A model generated the notes under the pieces. The model searched no databases, was not told the DNA's origin, and saw nothing but the letters and a program-made list of their open reading frames with translations. A stretch of 44,244 nucleotides of DNA from positions 1-44,244 of the forward strand of contig DAORZT010000017.1 of assembly GCA_035359995.1 (NCBI GenBank), in the 5' to 3' direction. Source of the stretch: JAKPCT01 sp029553165 (GTDB taxonomy: Bacteria > Bacillota > UBA4882 > UBA8346). Position 1 is the stretch's first letter; each line of letters begins with the position of its first letter. Position numbers and translations under genes: made by a program. Shown in pieces: positions 1 to 6,867 of the stretch.

Positions 1-731
1 ACAATGAAGTTGTCAATGTTGACTGTGATAAGACAGTAAATATTAACGGCGCAAGAGCTAGGATGAACTTCTCCCAAATTCAGGCGGTGCTTGGCAAACG
101 GAAAATAGAAAGATATACTGTTCAAACGTTTGAATCTGAAGAAGAAGAAGTATATTATGAAATAAGTTATAGTATTGGAAATTGTTTGGTTTACTTTCGA
201 TCGTTTTCAGAAGACGGTTCTGATTCTGAAGTTTTTGTAGTACTTAACTCTCAAAAAATTAAGAGTACTCCAGATTCAGTTAATTCTAAAAAAGAACAAA
301 TTAAATATCCAATCTTTTCATATGAAAAATATCAAGACGTAAGAGCAGAAATAGCTGAAATATTTAAGGATGAATTTGAAGGAATAAGAGAGATGTATTC
401 CGAGTCTATTAATGAAGTATGGGTTCCGATAGCTTTAGTAGATTTGAATAATGATGGACAGGATGAAGTGTTAGCGGGTTTACATCATATCTACTATACC
501 GGATCGAGTGGAACGATGGTCATGATATTACTGGAACGGATCAATGGTAAGCTTGAAATTAAGTTTAACTTTGGTATAACCGGTATAGTTATTGAAAAAG
601 ATGGCACTCAAAAAGACTTATATATTAAAGACAGTTCACAACCATGGAAAACGATAGTGATTGGAAAAGAGACTTGGGAATGGAATGGAAGCACATACAA
701 ATCGGATCTGGAAGAGGTTGAAGAAGAATAG
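1..731 (+). CDS. Hypothetical protein, 5' end outside the window
   Basis: I do not recognise this protein. The first in-frame ATG is at 63 and gives 222 residues, but the frame stays open to the left edge (codons from base 3 read ...VNVDCDKTVNINGARAR before that Met), and no convincing Shine-Dalgarno site precedes 63. The real start is therefore probably upstream. A run of acidic residues lies near residues 25-30 counted from the internal Met. The second half holds VDLNNDGQDEVL, a pattern seen in FG-GAP/VCBS-type calcium-binding or secreted repeat proteins. The gene ends in a Glu-rich tail. Base composition is AT-rich, like the relics that follow and unlike the sulfur genes after 1.9 kb, which suggests accessory DNA. 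The reading frame is confident; the function is unknown. Confidence 0.6.
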   Translation, partial: NEVVNVDCDKTVNINGARARMNFSQIQAVLGKRKIERYTVQTFESEEEEVYYEISYSIGNCLVYFRSFSEDGSDSEVFVVLNSQKIKSTPDSVNSKKEQIKYPIFSYEKYQDVRAEIAEIFKDEFEGIREMYSESINEVWVPIALVDLNNDGQDEVLAGLHHIYYTGSSGTMVMILLERINGKLEIKFNFGITGIVIEKDGTQKDLYIKDSSQPWKTIVIGKETWEWNGSTYKSDLEEVEEE

Positions 732-750
732 TAAATACTAAGTCGGCTGG

Positions 751-845
751 TATTCCCAAAATGAAAAAATTTTGCAAATACAGATCAAACATTAATCATT
801 GGTGTAGATGTCGCCAGTGAAACACACCATGCGAGAGCGTTTGAA
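751..845 (+). pseudogene. IS110-family transposase relic (N-terminal fragment)
   Basis: Conceptual translation gives YSQNEKILQI and then, after a 1-base frame change near 780, TDQTLIIGVDVASETHHARAF. The IGVDVASETHxARAF block is the hallmark N-terminus of IS110-type DEDD transposases, where the first catalytic Asp lies. Only about 30 residues remain; the frame then runs to a stop at about 997 without transposase similarity that I can recognise. The rest of the enzyme and any element ends are missing, so this is a dead fragment. Confidence 0.6.
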
Positions 846-1029
846 CGGGTTCAAATTAGAGAAAAAGAAGAGATTAGTTTTGAATTTCAAGGAAAGATTT
901 CTAACCAAAGAATGGTTGGAGATATGATAATTACTGAATATAGGAATGGCAGAAAAGATGTTGGTTATGGAATAGCAGGGTTTTTCTATTCGCATTAAAA
1001 AATTATATGTAAAATCTAGAAAGAGGTCT

Positions 1030-1294
1030 ATGATGTTACGAAAAGTGCTATTATTACTGCTTATGGTATTATTGGTGTCATTACCGGTAACTACGGTTTC
1101 AGTTGCTAAGACACCGGAAGTGAAACTATTGACCACTACAAGAGATGAAATTGAAGAGATTTGGTAAATTATTGCATACGGTAAACCTTGTTAGAAATTT
1201 TGAAAATCTTCAAATTGCAACATCAGCCCCAAAAGTATTAGGTGTAGTGCATGATATGGAATTATACTTAGTTGACTTTGGAAATCTAAAGTAG
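1030..1294 (+). pseudogene. Decayed small secreted protein
   Basis: An ATG at 1030 opens a 45-codon frame with a clear type I signal peptide (MLRKVLLLLLMVLLVSLPV, then an Ala-containing cleavage region) that stops at 1165-1167. In the frame shifted by one base near 1157 the coding pattern continues (RFGKLLHTVNLVRNFENLQI and on) to a stop at 1292-1294. The simplest reading is one secreted protein of about 85 residues broken by a frameshift. The family is not recognised. It ends 12 bases before the next gene, so the two may once have formed an operon. Confidence 0.45.
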
Positions 1295-1306
1295 GCAGGT
1301 GGAAAA

Positions 1307-1717
1307 ATGAGACGGCAAAAACTGTTAAAATCAATCTGGTTCGTAGTTATTATCTTGCTCCTTGGTCTTTTGGGGGGCAATTCCAAGGTGGACTCACAGA
1401 GAAAGACAAGAGGATTTGGCGTTGCAAGAAAAGGGGATCAAGTCTACTATTATGGACTAACAGGTGAGTTGGAAAAGACGGTCGACCTTAAGAAGAGGAT
1501 TGTAACCTATCAAAATAAGACCCGGCAATTTTTTGAATCATATCATATTAACAGGGATCCTTTTGACTTAATTTGGACCGTAAAAAATGACCGGTTTTTA
1601 AATGCCCTTCCTGATCAGAGAGAGGTTTACTCTGGTGAGATAGATATGAGAGAAGATTATTTCTATAAATTCTGCTCTTTGAAAGTATTATATAAAATTT
1701 TTTTATCTTTACTATAG
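1307..1717 (+). CDS. Hypothetical membrane-anchored protein
   Basis: This 136-residue protein is not recognised. Residues 9-24 form one hydrophobic segment preceded by basic residues, that is, a signal anchor or uncleaved signal peptide, with the remainder predicted outside the cytoplasm. The ATG follows AGGTGGAAAA at a good distance. The last 20 or so residues (YFYKFCSLKVLYKIFLSLL) are hydrophobic and unlike the polar middle. A dispersed repeat follows within 80 bases, so the natural C-terminus may have been replaced. It sits just downstream of the decayed secreted-protein gene at 1030. Confidence 0.45.
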   Translation: MRRQKLLKSIWFVVIILLLGLLGGNSKVDSQRKTRGFGVARKGDQVYYYGLTGELEKTVDLKKRIVTYQNKTRQFFESYHINRDPFDLIWTVKNDRFLNALPDQREVYSGEIDMREDYFYKFCSLKVLYKIFLSLL

Positions 1718-1794
1718 CAGATATAACTTGTTGGATTCTGATCACGCTCCCAATTAAAGCAGAACTCGATGAGCTGATGGCCTTTCCTGTTCCG

Positions 1795-1876
1795 ATACTT
1801 TACCTGTCCATTAGGAAGGAGAAACCTTGGACGATTTAAGGAGGCCCGGAACGGTGGACCAATAGAAAACGGATTC
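1795..1876 (+). repeat. Dispersed repeat, copy C (tail part)
   Basis: The segment contains AACCTTGGACGATTTAAGG followed by AGGCCCGGAAC and GTGGACCAATAGAAAA. Nearly the same words occur at about 14620-14735 (AACCTTGGATGATTTAAGG, GTGGATCAGAGAGAAAA); the tail word alone recurs at 14947 and 35600. No protein is evident. It lies immediately before the cymR promoter. Confidence 0.55.
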
Positions 1877-1907
1877 AAATTTAATTTAAAAATAACCCAG
1901 CTTTTTG

Positions 1908-1959
1908 TTGACAGCAAGGGGTGAACGTGTTAAAATCATAGTAATTATATAGGAATACT
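1908..1959 (+). promoter_or_regulatory. cymR promoter and CymR-type operator
   Basis: TTGACA (1908-1913) and TAAAAT (1931-1936) are 17 bases apart, a near-perfect sigma-A promoter. Directly after the -10, across the expected start point, lies AGTAATTATATAGGAATACT (1940-1959). The same 20-base pattern recurs before cysK (26973-26992) and, on the other strand, before the hydrolase gene (13081-13062); a weaker form precedes yezD (2452-2471). The position suggests autorepression. Confidence 0.75.
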
Positions 1960-1980
1960 TGGAAACAATGAGGGTGTGGA

Positions 1981-2421
1981 ATGAAACTATCAACGCGAGG
2001 AAGATATGGTTTACGGGCAATGCTGGATTTGGCAGTGTTTTCTAACGGAGAGCATGTTTCATTGTGTAGCATTGCCGAACGTCAGAATATTTCTGATAAT
2101 TATCTGGAACAAGTCTTTTCAATTCTGCGTAAAGCTGGTCTGATTCGTAGCGTCAAGGGAGCGCAGGGTGGTTATATATTGGGAGATGAACCACAAAATA
2201 TTAAAGTGGGAACGATCCTTCGGGTCTTGGAAGGCAGTCTCTCGATTATTGATGAGAATGAGGCTGATGGAACCGGAGAAAATTTCTTTCAAAAATGTAT
2301 TAAGAAAAATGTGTGGGATAAACTCAATGCTTGTATCAATCAGACGGTTGATTCGATTACCCTGGCTGATCTGGTTGAGGAATATAAAAATCAAAATGAG
2401 ACTCCGATGTATTATATCTAA
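1981..2421 (+). CDS. cymR: Rrf2-family regulator, CymR-like (cysteine/sulfur metabolism repressor)
   Basis: This 146-residue winged-helix DNA-binding protein has the Rrf2 signature MKLSTRGRYGLRAMLDLA, a recognition helix around SDNYLEQVFSILRKAGLI, and the wing RSVKGAQGGYILG. From memory it matches Bacillus subtilis CymR along its length, including the C-terminal Met-aromatic-Tyr-Ile ending. It lacks the three-Cys cluster motif of IscR/NsrR; its cysteines are at 29, 106 and 118 only, so Fe-S binding is unlikely. In Bacillus, CymR with CysK represses cysteine and organosulfur uptake genes, and cysK lies in this window with the same operator. It has its own promoter and an overlapping operator, implying autoregulation. 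The ATG at 1981 follows GAGGGTGTGGA. Family assignment is firm; orthology to CymR is likely from context. Confidence 0.88.
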   Translation: MKLSTRGRYGLRAMLDLAVFSNGEHVSLCSIAERQNISDNYLEQVFSILRKAGLIRSVKGAQGGYILGDEPQNIKVGTILRVLEGSLSIIDENEADGTGENFFQKCIKKNVWDKLNACINQTVDSITLADLVEEYKNQNETPMYYI

Positions 2422-2438
2422 AAATCAGATATTTTTTT
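2414..2438 (+). terminator. Weak terminator after cymR
   Basis: ATATCT-aaaaatc-AGATAT followed by seven T overlaps the cymR stop codon. The stem is only 6 bp, so read-through into the yezD genes is possible. Confidence 0.5.
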
Positions 2439-2451
2439 AAATTTAAATACT

Positions 2452-2477
2452 ACTAAACCAATTGGAATACATATAAT
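2452..2477 (+). promoter_or_regulatory. yezD promoter with CymR-type operator
   Basis: ACTAAACCAATTGGAATACA (2452-2471) resembles the operators before cymR and cysK, sharing TAA and ATNGGAATAC at the same spacing. It is followed directly by TATAAT (2472-2477). No good -35 hexamer is present; the operator fills the spacer of the promoter, so a bound repressor would exclude RNA polymerase. Confidence 0.6.
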
Positions 2478-2509
2478 TTAATTGGGTGCTAAAGGGAGGA
2501 GAAGGAACA

Positions 2510-2716
2510 ATGCCAATTGCTAACAAGAAAAAACAATTGAACGGGAATGTATTTGAACAAACAATCTTACAGGCGCTTAATAATGTTAAAAACGGTTCGA
2601 TCACGGTTGTCAAACAGGATAATGTTGTGATTCAGGTTAATATCTCGGAGCAGCTTGACTGGACTTATTCCACTGCAGAACCCCAAACTAAAAGTAATCG
2701 GCTTCGGGTTGTTTAG
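2510..2716 (+). CDS. YezD-like small protein (DUF2292), divergent copy
   Basis: A 68-residue protein whose core, ILQALNNVKNGSITVVKQDN followed by VVIQVN, matches the DUF2292/YezD pattern (helix, then GS-V-T-V-V-DG-VVQI). ATG 2510 is chosen because GGGAGGAG ends 8-9 bases upstream; an in-frame GTG at 2486 precedes that site. A C-terminal extension (residues 47-68) is not part of the usual fold. YezD proteins are small, cytoplasmic and of unknown biochemical role, and are often found with sulfur-assimilation genes; the adjacent CymR-type operator agrees. A second copy follows 31 bases downstream, so the pair may form a heteromer. Confidence 0.75.
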   Translation: MPIANKKKQLNGNVFEQTILQALNNVKNGSITVVKQDNVVIQVNISEQLDWTYSTAEPQTKSNRLRVV

Positions 2717-2747
2717 TCAAAGATTTTGAGTGGAGGAGTTGGTGATA

Positions 2748-2912
2748 GTGCCGGATAATGAAACCAATAAAACAGAAAGCATATTATCAAATGAGGATCT
2801 GCAACGATTATTACGTTTGTTGTCGGAGATAGTTTATGGTTCAGTTACTTTGATTATTCAAAACGGTAAAGTCGTCCAGATTGAAAAGAATGAGAAGGTA
2901 AGGTTGAAATAA
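2748..2912 (+). CDS. yezD: YezD family protein (DUF2292)
   Basis: A 54-residue protein with the family core in full: LLRLLSEIVYGSVTLIIQNG then KVVQIEKNEKVRL. GTG 2748 is chosen because GGAGGAG (2732-2738) is 9 bases upstream; an earlier in-frame GTG at 2730 overlaps that site and is unlikely. It is closer to the family consensus than the preceding gene and is probably co-transcribed with it. Function unknown; the association with cymR and sulfur transporters is the main clue. Confidence 0.82.
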   Translation: MPDNETNKTESILSNEDLQRLLRLLSEIVYGSVTLIIQNGKVVQIEKNEKVRLK

Positions 2913-2927
2913 GTTACAGTTATTTAT

Positions 2928-2966
2928 TTAGATTTATTAGGAAAATTCCCCCGTTAATTATATAAT
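2928..2966 (+). promoter_or_regulatory. Candidate promoter for the first transporter genes
   Basis: TATAAT at 2961-2966 lies in AT-rich DNA ahead of the attenuator at 2981. The expected -35 region holds TTAGATTTATTAGGAAAATT, a weak match (about 11 of 20) to the CymR-type operators. The hexamer is clear; the operator call is tentative. Confidence 0.4.
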
Positions 2967-2980
2967 TTATAGTTTAGAAC

Positions 2981-3047
2981 GAGGTTGACCGGAAAAACCG
3001 GAGGCTGAGTCTCAACCCTTATAGGAAGGGTTTGGCTCAGCTTTTTT
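2981..3047 (+). terminator. Leader terminator/attenuator 1
   Basis: A mini-hairpin CCGG-aaaaa-CCGG (2989-3001) is followed by AGGCTGAG and a strong terminator: outer stem GCTGAG (3004-3009)/CTCAGC (3036-3041), inner stem AACCCTT (3014-3020)/AAGGGTT (3026-3032), then six T. GGTTGA (2983-2988) can pair with TCAACC (3012-3017), which would open the inner stem, so an antiterminator is possible. It lies 60 bases before the binding-protein gene; it may end yezD transcripts or control the transporter genes. Confidence 0.7.
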
Positions 3048-3107
3048 ATTTTTTAAAATTATTGAATGTAATATAAATCTTAAACGATTAATTCAGGAGG
3101 GATAGTT

Positions 3108-4109
3108 ATGAAAAAAACACTATTAGCGTTCTTATTGGTAATTGTCTTGACTACCGGATTGCTTGCCACGGTAGTAGCTAAGGAGAAGGAGATCAGGATT
3201 GCTAAACAATACGGGTTGGCATATTTACCGTTGATCGTTGTGGAAGAGCAACGGTTGATTGAGAAAAATGCGAAGGCGGCCAATCTGGGAGCAGTGAAAA
3301 CCTCATGGGTTACTCTGGGGAGTGGTGCTTCAGCCAATGATGCCTTACTTTCAGGAAGCGTTGATTACATCTCAGGCGGTGTGGCGCCATTTATCACTCT
3401 CTGGGATAAGTCCAAAGGTGCTGTTAAAGCATTGGCGGCTTTGGACCATACGCCGATCTATTTAAATACGGTCAACCCGGAAGTGAAATCAATTCGCGAT
3501 TTTACCGAGAAAGACCGGATTGCTGTTCCAGCGGTTAAAGTTTCGATCCAGGCGGTTATCCTGCAGATGGCAGCAGCGCAGGAATTTGGCAATGAGAATT
3601 TTTCGAAACTGGATTCGCTTACAGTTTCATTGAAGCATCCGGATGCATTGGTTGCTTTATTATCTGGCAAGTCGGAAGTGACTGCACATTTTGCGACCCC
3701 GCCATTTAGCTTTCAGGAACTGGAGAATTCCAAAGTGCGGAAGATTGTTGATTCTTATGAGATCCTTGGTGGACCTCATACGATGAATGTCCTTTCGACA
3801 ACTAAGAAGTTTTATGATAATAATCCAAAGCTCAACAAGGTTGTCTTGCAATCGATCGATGAAGCGATTGCCTGGATTAAAAATAATAAACGCGAAGCGG
3901 CGGAGTTATATATTAAGGCTTCGAAAAGCAATGAATCTGTCAGCGATATCTTGGCCCAATTAAATAATCCGCAGATCAATTATGATTCAGCGCCATTGCG
4001 GATCACCAAATTCAGTGATTTCTTATATCAGATTGGTTCGATTAAAACCAAACCGGCCAACTGGAAAGAGTTATTCTTCCCTGATATTCATCACAAAAAG
4101 GGGAGTTGA
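3108..4109 (+). CDS. ABC transporter solute-binding protein (SsuA/TauA/NMT1 type)
   Basis: A 333-residue exported binding protein. Residues 1-24 form a type I signal peptide (MKKTLLAFLLVIVLTTGLLA, then VVA) with no lipobox Cys, so the mature protein should be free outside the cytoplasmic membrane. The mature part starts KEIRIAKQYGLAYLPLIVVE, typical of the nitrate/sulfonate/taurine class, and has SGSVDYISGGVAPFITLWDK in lobe 1 where the ligand pocket forms. The RBS is AGGAGGG before ATG 3108. Its stop overlaps the Shine-Dalgarno region of the ATPase gene, so the two are coupled. No permease follows; one encoded at 9.7 or 16.2 kb may serve it. The ligand is unknown, an organosulfur compound being the contextual guess. 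Confidence 0.85.
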   Translation: MKKTLLAFLLVIVLTTGLLATVVAKEKEIRIAKQYGLAYLPLIVVEEQRLIEKNAKAANLGAVKTSWVTLGSGASANDALLSGSVDYISGGVAPFITLWDKSKGAVKALAALDHTPIYLNTVNPEVKSIRDFTEKDRIAVPAVKVSIQAVILQMAAAQEFGNENFSKLDSLTVSLKHPDALVALLSGKSEVTAHFATPPFSFQELENSKVRKIVDSYEILGGPHTMNVLSTTKKFYDNNPKLNKVVLQSIDEAIAWIKNNKREAAELYIKASKSNESVSDILAQLNNPQINYDSAPLRITKFSDFLYQIGSIKTKPANWKELFFPDIHHKKGS

Positions 4110-4111
4110 GG

Positions 4112-4912
4112 ATGGCGCTTGCTCAAAATACAATCATCGACGCGCCTTTTTTAGATGTCAACGATGTTACTTTGCAGTATAAGACCAAAGAGTATTTGGT
4201 GACGGCGACTTATCGTGTTAATTTTCAAGCTTACCAATCCGAGCGGCTGATCTTATTAGGTCCGTCTGGTTGTGGCAAGTCGACTTTACTCAAAGCAATC
4301 GGGGGTTATCTGCGACCGACGGAAGGGGTAATTCGCCTTGAAGGTCGGGAGATCGTCAAACCGGGGCCGGACCGGGGGATGGTTTTTCAAGAGTTTGAGC
4401 AGTTACTTCCCTGGAAAACGGTATTGGAGAATGTGGTCTTTGCCTTAACGACCAGCCGGAGGATGCCATTGCAGGAAGCGAAGGATCAAGCCGAGTTTTA
4501 TTTGCGAAAAGTAAATCTGATCAAATTTGCGCACTCCTATCCGCATACGCTATCAGGCGGAATGAAGCAGCGGGTGGCGATCGCCCGGTGTCTGGCTCTG
4601 CGGTCAAAAATAATCTTGATGGATGAACCGTTTGCGGCGTTGGATGCCTTGACCCGCCAGAAGATGCAGGAAGAGTTGTTGGAACTGTGGAGTGGCTCGC
4701 ATTTCACCCTGGTCTTTGTGACTCATTCAATTGATGAAGCGATTTTGCTGGGGACGCGGATTGTGTTATTGTCGCCTCATCCGGGTCAAGTCAAAGCGGA
4801 ACTGAACATTGATTGGGATCGGTTGGAAGACTCCCGGAATCAGGAGTATAAGGAGTTACGAGACCGGATTCACCGGATTTTATTTAAGGATCAAATCGAG
4901 TATATGATCTGA
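4112..4912 (+). CDS. ABC transporter ATP-binding protein (SsuB/TauB type)
   Basis: A 266-residue cytoplasmic ATPase powering import. Walker A is GPSGCGKST, the signature LSGGMKQR, Walker B IILMDEPFAALD, and the switch His lies in FVTHSIDEA, all intact. This subfamily pairs with SsuC-type permeases and SsuA-type binding proteins. ATG 4112 follows AAGGGGAG; the in-frame TTG at 4106 lies too close to that site. It begins 2 bases after the binding-protein gene. A matching permease gene is missing from this unit. An attenuator-like hairpin and a small ORF follow. Confidence 0.9.
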   Translation: MALAQNTIIDAPFLDVNDVTLQYKTKEYLVTATYRVNFQAYQSERLILLGPSGCGKSTLLKAIGGYLRPTEGVIRLEGREIVKPGPDRGMVFQEFEQLLPWKTVLENVVFALTTSRRMPLQEAKDQAEFYLRKVNLIKFAHSYPHTLSGGMKQRVAIARCLALRSKIILMDEPFAALDALTRQKMQEELLELWSGSHFTLVFVTHSIDEAILLGTRIVLLSPHPGQVKAELNIDWDRLEDSRNQEYKELRDRIHRILFKDQIEYMI

Positions 4913-4935
4913 GACAGGAGACAGCGGAGGAAATC

Positions 4936-5001
4936 ATGCGTGGAAAAAGCCTTACATTGACAGAGTTGCGTACCGAATATGAACGAAAAATCGGAGGCTA
5001 A
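4936..5001 (+). CDS. Possible 21-residue leader peptide
   Basis: ATG 4936 is preceded by GCGGAGGAAATC, a strong Shine-Dalgarno site at a 5-base distance. The frame reads MRGKSLTLTELRTEYERKIG-Gly, then stop. The last codons overlap the mini-hairpin and the 5' arm of the terminator at 4984-5037, so translating ribosomes would disturb that hairpin. This is the arrangement of an attenuation leader. No Cys or Met run is present, so a classical amino-acid sensor is not evident. It may be an untranslated coincidence. Confidence 0.35.
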   Translation: MRGKSLTLTELRTEYERKIGG

Positions 5002-5037
5002 GCTGGTTTCTTAAAACAAGGACCGCTTAGCTTTTTT
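4984..5037 (+). terminator. Leader terminator/attenuator 2
   Basis: CGA-aaaa-TCG (4984-4993) is followed by GAGGCTAAG and a terminator with stem GCTAAGC (4997-5003)/GCTTAGC (5025-5031) and six T. The layout matches attenuators 1 (2981) and 3 (15215): short stem with an A-rich loop, then (G)AGGCTRAG forming the 5' arm of the terminator. It lies 48 bases before the first radical SAM gene. Confidence 0.7.
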
Positions 5038-5084
5038 GTTTGGTACAGTTCAGGTTTGAGTAAAATAGTGAGGAGTGTTTATTG

Positions 5085-6347
5085 ATGGCCTTAGCACTTC
5101 AGAAAGAGAATGAAGCTCGAAGTAACTTATCTTATTTTGAGGTTGTCCGGGAACATCCCGATGTCCCCCCGTTAGTGATTTTGAAGATGGACGTCCAGCG
5201 CCGTGGGGTCCATTACACTAAGAAGGCATTGAGTGCGGTTGATGAATCAGTGCATCAGCTTCGGAGTCCCTATATTTTTGGTTCACGCGATGCCCAAATT
5301 AAACCGGTGCCCGAATCCCTGTTACTACGGGACGGTACCTCGATTCTCGTTGATCCGACGCCATTGGAACAAAATCCATATGTGGTTGATGTCATCGATG
5401 GGCAAGTAGTGTTGACTGATCAAGGGGAGGTTTTGGAAACAGTCGAATACTGGCCCAAACCGGACTTTTATGATAAAAAGACCAGTTCCGGCGTTTTAAT
5501 GAGCCATATCATCAGTGCCAGACCCCAGCGGCTGAATATCTTTCAGTCAGGTTTCTGCCACTTCTGGGCCAATGACAAGGGTTGCCGTTATTGTGATATT
5601 GTCACCCATTTTAAGCAGCAACGGGCGGAGTTGGGGATTCCGGCAAAATTAAGCCCGCAGGATGTCTTTGAGACGATGCAGGAAGCCTTAAAGCAACCCG
5701 GACGGTTCACCGGAATTTGCCTGACATCCGGTTCCGATACCCGTGGGGCTGAACCGTTTGATCAGGAAGTCGACTTTTACATCGAGATCCTGCAGGCGAT
5801 CGGGGCCAACTTTAAAGTTAAAAAGTTCCCCAGTCAGTTAATTGCCTCAGCGTTTACTGAAAAGCAGCTGGCGCGGTTGTATGAGGAGACCGGATTAACC
5901 AGTTATACTGCTGATTTGGAAGTTTTAAATGAAGAACTGTTCAACTGGATTTGCCCGGGAAAAGCGGAGTGGATCGGTTACCGCGAATGGAAGAACCGTT
6001 TAATCAGAGCGGTTGATATCTTTGGGCGCGGTAATGTCAGCACCGGTATTGTCGGTGGGGTGGAGACCGCTAAACCCAAAGGGTTTGGCAGTGAGGAAGC
6101 AGCCTTGCAATCTACATTGACTGAGGCTGAGGATTTGATCAGTCAGGGAGTTAATGTTGCTTTTATCGTTTGGGTGCCACGTCCCGGTTCGTATTTTCGC
6201 GATCAAAAGAACCCCTCCCTTGACTATTTTGTCCGGTTGGCCAAAGGACTGCATCAACTGCGGGTCAAATACAGTCTGCCGATTGATTTTGATGATTACC
6301 GGCGTTGTGGCAATCATCCCGATACTGATTTATCACGGTTGTTATGA
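5085..6347 (+). CDS. Radical SAM protein, copy 1 (noncanonical CX8CX2C cluster motif)
   Basis: A 420-residue cytoplasmic protein that I read as radical SAM from SGFCHFWANDKGCRYCDIV: Cys158, Cys167 and Cys170 form CX8CX2C in place of the usual CX3CX2C, with an aromatic residue just before the last Cys as is common. Further blocks follow the TIM-barrel order: TGICLTSGSDTRGAEPFDQE (strand plus glycine-rich SAM contact), VKKFPSQL, GNVSTGIVGGVETAKP. The N-terminal 150 residues and the ending FDDYRRCGNHPDTDLSRLL are not ones I can assign. There is no SPASM-like Cys-rich tail. ATG 5085 follows GAGGAG by 9 bases and matches the start of copy 2; the TTG just before is less likely. It is flanked by transporter genes, so I infer chemistry on an imported sulfur compound. 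Reaction unknown. Confidence 0.75.
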   Translation: MALALQKENEARSNLSYFEVVREHPDVPPLVILKMDVQRRGVHYTKKALSAVDESVHQLRSPYIFGSRDAQIKPVPESLLLRDGTSILVDPTPLEQNPYVVDVIDGQVVLTDQGEVLETVEYWPKPDFYDKKTSSGVLMSHIISARPQRLNIFQSGFCHFWANDKGCRYCDIVTHFKQQRAELGIPAKLSPQDVFETMQEALKQPGRFTGICLTSGSDTRGAEPFDQEVDFYIEILQAIGANFKVKKFPSQLIASAFTEKQLARLYEETGLTSYTADLEVLNEELFNWICPGKAEWIGYREWKNRLIRAVDIFGRGNVSTGIVGGVETAKPKGFGSEEAALQSTLTEAEDLISQGVNVAFIVWVPRPGSYFRDQKNPSLDYFVRLAKGLHQLRVKYSLPIDFDDYRRCGNHPDTDLSRLL

Positions 6348-6397
6348 TTGGACTGCTTTCATTTAGACATTAATAACTAAAAAGTGAGGTAATAACG

Positions 6398-6860
6398 ATG
6401 AAAAAAATCATTAATTTAATCTTTCTAACCGCACTGGTTGTGCTGGTTTTTGCAGTTGGAGGTTACAGTAAGGAGAAAAACAATGGAATCGTCGCTAAGG
6501 AGTTTCGGATTGCGACCCAACCCGGACCGCATTATGCACCGATCTTTGTGGCAAAAAAGCAAGGTTGGCTGGAAGCGGAGTTGAAAAAAGAGAAGGTTAA
6601 TGTTAAGTGGATCTCTTTTTTGGCAGGACCGCCAATCAATGAGGCATTTGCCGCCGGACAAGTGGACCTTGGTCTGATGGGAGACACCCCGGCGATCATC
6701 GCCAGAGCTTCAGGTCAGGACCTCCGGATCATCGGTCTTGCTTCCAGCGGTCCGAAAGCGTTAGCAGTGATCGTCCGGAAGAACGCCACCATCAAATCAG
6801 CGAAGGAGTTAAAGGGAAGCGGGTGGCAGTCACCAAAGGTTCTTATGCCCGGAGGGAGTG
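6398..6860 (+). pseudogene. Truncated ABC solute-binding protein gene
   Basis: The first 140 or so residues parallel the intact binding protein at 8659 (signal peptide without lipobox, then FRIATQPGPHYAPIFVAKKQ, INEAFAAGQVDLGLMGDTPA, and on to SAKELKG). Near 6820 one base is missing compared with the intact copy (ELKGKRVAV); after restoring frame the match continues for about ten residues and then stops abruptly about 20 bases before the next radical SAM gene. About 180 C-terminal residues are gone. The untouched frame would run to 6952 inside the next gene, which is an artefact. Even the 5' leader (AGTGAGGT...ACGATG) matches that of the 8659 gene, so this is the remnant of a duplicated radical SAM-binding protein block. 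Confidence 0.8.
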
Positions 6861-6867
6861 TTTTTAA

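Noticed and set aside
792..1136. A 114-codon minus-strand frame
   Set aside because: It lies opposite the IS110 relic and the decayed secreted-protein gene, both readable on the plus strand; no ribosome site.
2980..3003. A leader peptide ending Gly-Gly at attenuator 1 like the one at 4936
   Set aside because: The frame has a stop just upstream and no usable start codon, so the shared Gly-Gly-stop reading comes from the conserved RNA sequence GGAGGCT.
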